From a bacterium (lineage in GTDB: Bacteria; SZUA-79; Acidulodesulfobacterales; Acidulodesulfobacteraceae), in the NCBI GenBank assembly GCA_021791295.1, contig JAJYWW010000093.1:1-9645 (forward strand): 9,645 nucleotides of DNA. Reading direction: 5' to 3'. Positions 7,631-9,645 of the stretch are shown here, piece by piece (within the stretch, counting starts at the first letter, position 1; every line of letters begins with the position of its first letter). A program made the translations under genes and the position numbers. The notes under the pieces are model-generated. The model searched no databases and was not told where the DNA came from. It saw nothing but the letters and a program-made list of their open reading frames with translations.

Positions 7631-7706
7631 GTTTTAAATAGGATAAAACCTGATTTTTGTAAGGGAAATTTGAAATAAAATGTAGGGGAAAAACCTATAT
7701 TATATT
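7631..7706 (-). promoter_or_regulatory. Repeated upstream regulatory element, copy 1 (nirN operon)
   Basis: This stretch aligns without gaps for about 50 bases with 9081-9130. The best part (7636-7661) has 24 of 26 bases identical, including TGATTTTTGTA on the plus strand. After a one-base shift both copies carry a dyad, here GTAGG-N7-CCTAT at 7682-7698. Both copies lie upstream of a minus-strand operon and after the end of the preceding gene, so a shared promoter or operator is likely. A TATAAT-like box lies downstream of it on the minus strand near 7610-7616, with a poor -35. This fits activator dependence. Confidence 0.6.
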
Positions 7707-7714
7707 TTCTATAT

Positions 7715-7763
7715 AAAAAAAGAGCGAGATATCGAATGATTTACCCAATTATCCCGCTCTTTT
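7715..7763 (-). terminator. Rho-independent terminator of the cytochrome c operon
   Basis: A 14-bp stem (AAAAGAGCGGGATA against TATCTCGCTCTTTT on the minus strand, with one G-U pair) encloses an 18-nt loop and ends in a run of seven T. It lies 21 nt after the stop of the third cytochrome gene. The A-rich left arm could also let it work in the other direction. It separates the cytochrome operon from the nirN operon. Confidence 0.85.
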
Positions 7764-7783
7764 GATTAAAACACATTTTATGA

Positions 7784-8137
7784 TTATTTCAACGATTCCA
7801 AATAACCTGATACCGCATTAATTTTAGCTTTAGTCAGCATATTCTTAAATGGAGGCATCATAACTATATATTTTTTTCCGTTTATAAGAACAGTGCCTCC
7901 GGGATTAAAATAACTATCTGGATTTTTAATAAAATCTTTTAACCATACAATGCTTTTTTTTGCTCCTATATTGCTCAGATTAGGTCCTGTTTTGCCGCCG
8001 ACTCCGTTAATAGTGTGACAATTTATACAAATATTGGAAAACACAGCTCTTCCCGATGCGGCAAAAACAACTTTACCGCAGTATAAACTAAAGAAAAAAG
8101 CAAAGAAAACCGTTAGTATAATCTTTCCTGCTCTCAT
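7784..8137 (-). CDS. Exported monoheme cytochrome c (third of three)
   Basis: A 117-residue precursor with a signal peptide ending near VFA (26) and one heme c site, C37-I-N-C40-H41. The likely axial methionine is M93 or M94 (MMPPF). After the heme motif comes GGKTGPNLSNIG, a typical class I cytochrome c loop, and the C-terminal helix ends GYLESLK. A segment of about 20 residues (75-92, TVLINGKKY) before the methionine is shared in length with the second cytochrome but absent from the first. The ATG at 8137 has TAGGAGG 9 nt upstream. It probably carries electrons in the periplasm. A NirC-like role as partner of NirN is possible from context but is not shown by sequence. Confidence 0.88.
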   Translation of the reverse strand: MRAGKIILTVFFAFFFSLYCGKVVFAASGRAVFSNICINCHTINGVGGKTGPNLSNIGAKKSIVWLKDFIKNPDSYFNPGGTVLINGKKYIVMMPPFKNMLTKAKINAVSGYLESLK

Positions 8138-8239
8138 TTTATTAAACCTCCTAAATTATATGTATTTTTTATTTCACTTCTTTTAATACAAATTGAATAT
8201 TTAATCTTTTAATTATTTCAGGTTTGTTTATCTCTATCT

Positions 8240-8596
8240 CTACTTTAAAGATGTTAAATATTGAGTAAGTCTATTAAGATTATTAGCGCTTATTTTTTTG
8301 TTTGCAGGCATTATAGACTCATATGTTTTTCCGTGAAAAATAGAAAAAGAATTAGGGGTGAAAAAATTTGATTTAGGATTTCTTATTTGTCTTCTGACCC
8401 ATAAATATGTTCTGATTTTTCCTATAGCAGAAAGATTAGGACCTATAGCTCCACCCTTTTTATCGATAGTATGGCACATTATGCACCCCTCTTTTTGAAA
8501 TAATTGTCTGCCTGTAAGTGCATAACTTTTTGATGAATTAAATGCTATAGCCCCTGTCGTTACTATAAAAATTATTATCGGCAATAATTTTTTCAT
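8240..8596 (-). CDS. Exported monoheme cytochrome c (second of three)
   Basis: A 118-residue precursor with a signal peptide ending near SYA (26) and one heme c site, C38-I-M-C41-H42. The likely axial methionine is M96 (SIMPANKK). It shares GGAIGPNLSAIG and the terminal YLTSLK with its two neighbours, so the three are paralogues. It is more basic than the others in the middle of the chain (RRQIRNPKS). The ATG at 8596 has AAGGAG 8 nt upstream. It lies 54 nt after the first cytochrome gene and 102 nt before the third. The 102-bp gap is AT-rich, and I see no terminator or promoter in it. Confidence 0.88.
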   Translation of the reverse strand: MKKLLPIIIFIVTTGAIAFNSSKSYALTGRQLFQKEGCIMCHTIDKKGGAIGPNLSAIGKIRTYLWVRRQIRNPKSNFFTPNSFSIFHGKTYESIMPANKKISANNLNRLTQYLTSLK

Positions 8597-8650
8597 AATT
8601 TGTTCTCCTTGTTCATAACAATCATAAATATAAAATCTTCTTGTTTTGTT

Positions 8651-8989
8651 TTATTTTAGCGTTTCAAGATATCCGGCAACTTCTTTAAGCTGAGTTTTGT
8701 TTAATTGAAATTGAGGCATTATACTCCCCTGAAAATGTTTGTCCGGATTTGTAATCTGCACTTCTAACCAGTGGATTGAATGTCCTTTTGAACCTACATT
8801 AGAAAGATTAGGCCCGATTGAACCTCCCGAACCGTTTATAATATGACAACTTAAACAACCTTTAGCTTTAATAATTTTCATTGCTTTAGCAGAATTTGAC
8901 GTTTGCGCATTTGCCTGCGTATTACCGTAAATAAAAAAAACAAACAAAAAAATAGAAAAAACTAAAACAGTTATTTTATAGCTTTTCAT
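8651..8989 (-). CDS. Exported monoheme cytochrome c (first of three)
   Basis: A 112-residue precursor with a signal peptide ending near ANA (28) and one heme c site, C45-L-S-C48-H49. The likely axial methionine is M91 (SIMPQF). It has GGSIGPNLSNVG after the heme site and ends GYLETLK, like its two neighbours. It is the compact form: the segment that lengthens the other two before the methionine is missing here. The ATG at 8989 has GGGAGGA 7 nt upstream. It is the first gene of the cytochrome operon, and the repeated regulatory element lies just upstream. Confidence 0.88.
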   Translation of the reverse strand: MKSYKITVLVFSIFLFVFFIYGNTQANAQTSNSAKAMKIIKAKGCLSCHIINGSGGSIGPNLSNVGSKGHSIHWLEVQITNPDKHFQGSIMPQFQLNKTQLKEVAGYLETLK

Positions 8990-9080
8990 TTTAAATTCCT
9001 CCCTTTATTTTAAGTTAAATTCAAGTTATCAAAATAGATTATTTTATCTTAATAGTTTAAATTTAATATATAACGAGGAG

Positions 9081-9165
9081 TTTTAAAATAGGATAAATGC
9101 TGATTTTTGTAGTATAAATATAGAAATATAACGTAGGAAAGAAACTTACGAAGGCGTATTATATT
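9081..9165 (-). promoter_or_regulatory. Repeated upstream regulatory element, copy 2 (cytochrome c operon)
   Basis: This is the second copy of the element seen at 7631-7706. The most conserved part is 9086-9111. The dyad here is GTAGG-N7-CTTAC at 9133-9149, with the same 7-nt spacer as in copy 1. The element lies between the response regulator stop and the first cytochrome gene, about 90 bp upstream of its start, and its far end just reaches the regulator stop codon. Between it and the gene lie only AT-rich bases in which a promoter cannot be chosen by eye. Confidence 0.6.
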
Positions 9166-9645
9166 ATTTTTTTAAAATCTTAAGGTTGAAATAAATCAAA
9201 TCTATAAGCTGAGATTTGCTTGAAAAACCGAGCTTTTCCATTCCTCTCGAACGGTACGTAGCAACAGTTTTCTCGCTCAAAAAGTGCTTCTCGGCAATTT
9301 CTTTATTTGTAAAACCCTGCGCAACTCCGACCATAACCTCTTTTTCGCGTTTGCTTAAAGCTTCCCATAACGCCTCTTCCCTGCTGAGAATGTCGGCCGA
9401 GCCGTTATTTTTATTTGCCATAAAATCTTCGAGCATCGACGGATGAATATATGTTTCTCCCCTCGCAACAGTTTTTATGGCATAGACTAAATCGTAATCC
9501 ATGGCTTTTTTTACTAAAAAACCGGATGCTCCGGCTTCAAGAACTTTTTGCATATACTGCTTGTCTTCAAACATAGTCAGCATCAGTATTTTTGAGTTTG
9601 GCGAAACTTTTTTTATTTTTGGTATTAAATCGATTCCGTTTATTT
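9164..9645 (-). CDS. NarL/FixJ-family response regulator (C-terminal 159 residues; 5' end outside window)
   Basis: DNA-binding response regulator. The frame stays open to the right edge, so the phospho-acceptor aspartate is not seen. The visible receiver part starts INGIDLIPKIKK and includes the conserved Thr of MLTMFEDK and the Lys of GFLVKKA. The last 65 or so residues form a LuxR-type helix-turn-helix: LSKREKEVMVGVAQGFTNKE, then IAEKHFLSEKTVATYRSRGM and KLGFSSKSQLIDL. The methionine at 9583 is internal to the receiver domain and is not the start. No clear terminator follows the stop, so some read-through into the cytochrome operon is possible. TtrR of tetrathionate reductase systems also belongs to this regulator class, which makes it a candidate regulator of the downstream genes. 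No kinase is in view. Confidence 0.9.
   Translation of the reverse strand, partial: INGIDLIPKIKKVSPNSKILMLTMFEDKQYMQKVLEAGASGFLVKKAMDYDLVYAIKTVARGETYIHPSMLEDFMANKNNGSADILSREEALWEALSKREKEVMVGVAQGFTNKEIAEKHFLSEKTVATYRSRGMEKLGFSSKSQLIDLIYFNLKILKK

Noticed and set aside
9133..9150. The dyad after the response regulator as its terminator
   Set aside because: The stem is only about five pairs and no T-run follows. Its recurrence with the same spacer upstream of nirN fits an operator better.
1..9645. CRISPR arrays, tRNA or rRNA genes, insertion sequences and attachment sites
   Set aside because: I saw no regularly spaced repeats, no cloverleaf with a tRNA-like arm pattern, no transposase frame and no flanking inverted repeats.

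Overview
The window is AT-rich DNA (roughly 35-40% G+C by eye) from what looks like a Gram-negative, anaerobically respiring bacterium. Exported c-type cytochromes, Tat-exported iron-sulfur and molybdenum subunits and an NrfD-type membrane anchor all point to periplasmic respiratory chemistry. The taxon cannot be fixed from sequence alone. An acid- or sediment-associated deltaproteobacterial-type lineage is a guess. Every gene I can support lies on the minus strand, so the window reads from right to left.

From right to left: (i) a 3' fragment of a NarL/FixJ-type response regulator (9164-9645, running off the right edge); (ii) three tandem, paralogous, exported monoheme cytochromes c (8989-8651, 8596-8240, 8137-7784), closed by a strong hairpin terminator (7715-7763); (iii) a 278-bp gap holding a regulatory region and a GC-rich leader hairpin; (iv) a tightly packed six-gene unit that starts at 7505 and runs off the left edge. 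Its order is a NirN-like cytochrome cd1 with an extra C-terminal heme c, then nirJ (radical SAM), nirF, a TtrB-like four-cluster iron-sulfur subunit, a TtrC/NrfD-like quinol-interacting membrane subunit, and a TtrA-like molybdopterin catalytic subunit (5' part only). Junctions in this unit are -1, -13, +29, +33 and -1 nt, so it is very probably one transcript with translational coupling.

The main point is this joining. Late heme d1 biosynthesis genes (nirN, nirJ, nirF), normally found with the nitrite reductase nirS, are here in one operon with a complete B-C-A set of a tetrathionate-reductase-type molybdoenzyme. No nirS and none of nirDLGH or nirE lie in the window. The NirN-like protein lacks the histidine that would match the distal active-site His327 of NirS, so it does not look like a nitrite reductase. 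An approximately 80-bp sequence upstream of the cytochrome operon is repeated upstream of the nirN operon, at the same orientation. It contains a dyad (GTAGG-N7-CYTAY) and suggests co-regulation, possibly by the neighbouring response regulator. A reasonable model is that quinol oxidised by the NrfD subunit feeds the molybdoenzyme, while the small cytochromes serve the heme-d1/cytochrome part. The substrate of either branch cannot be read from the sequence.
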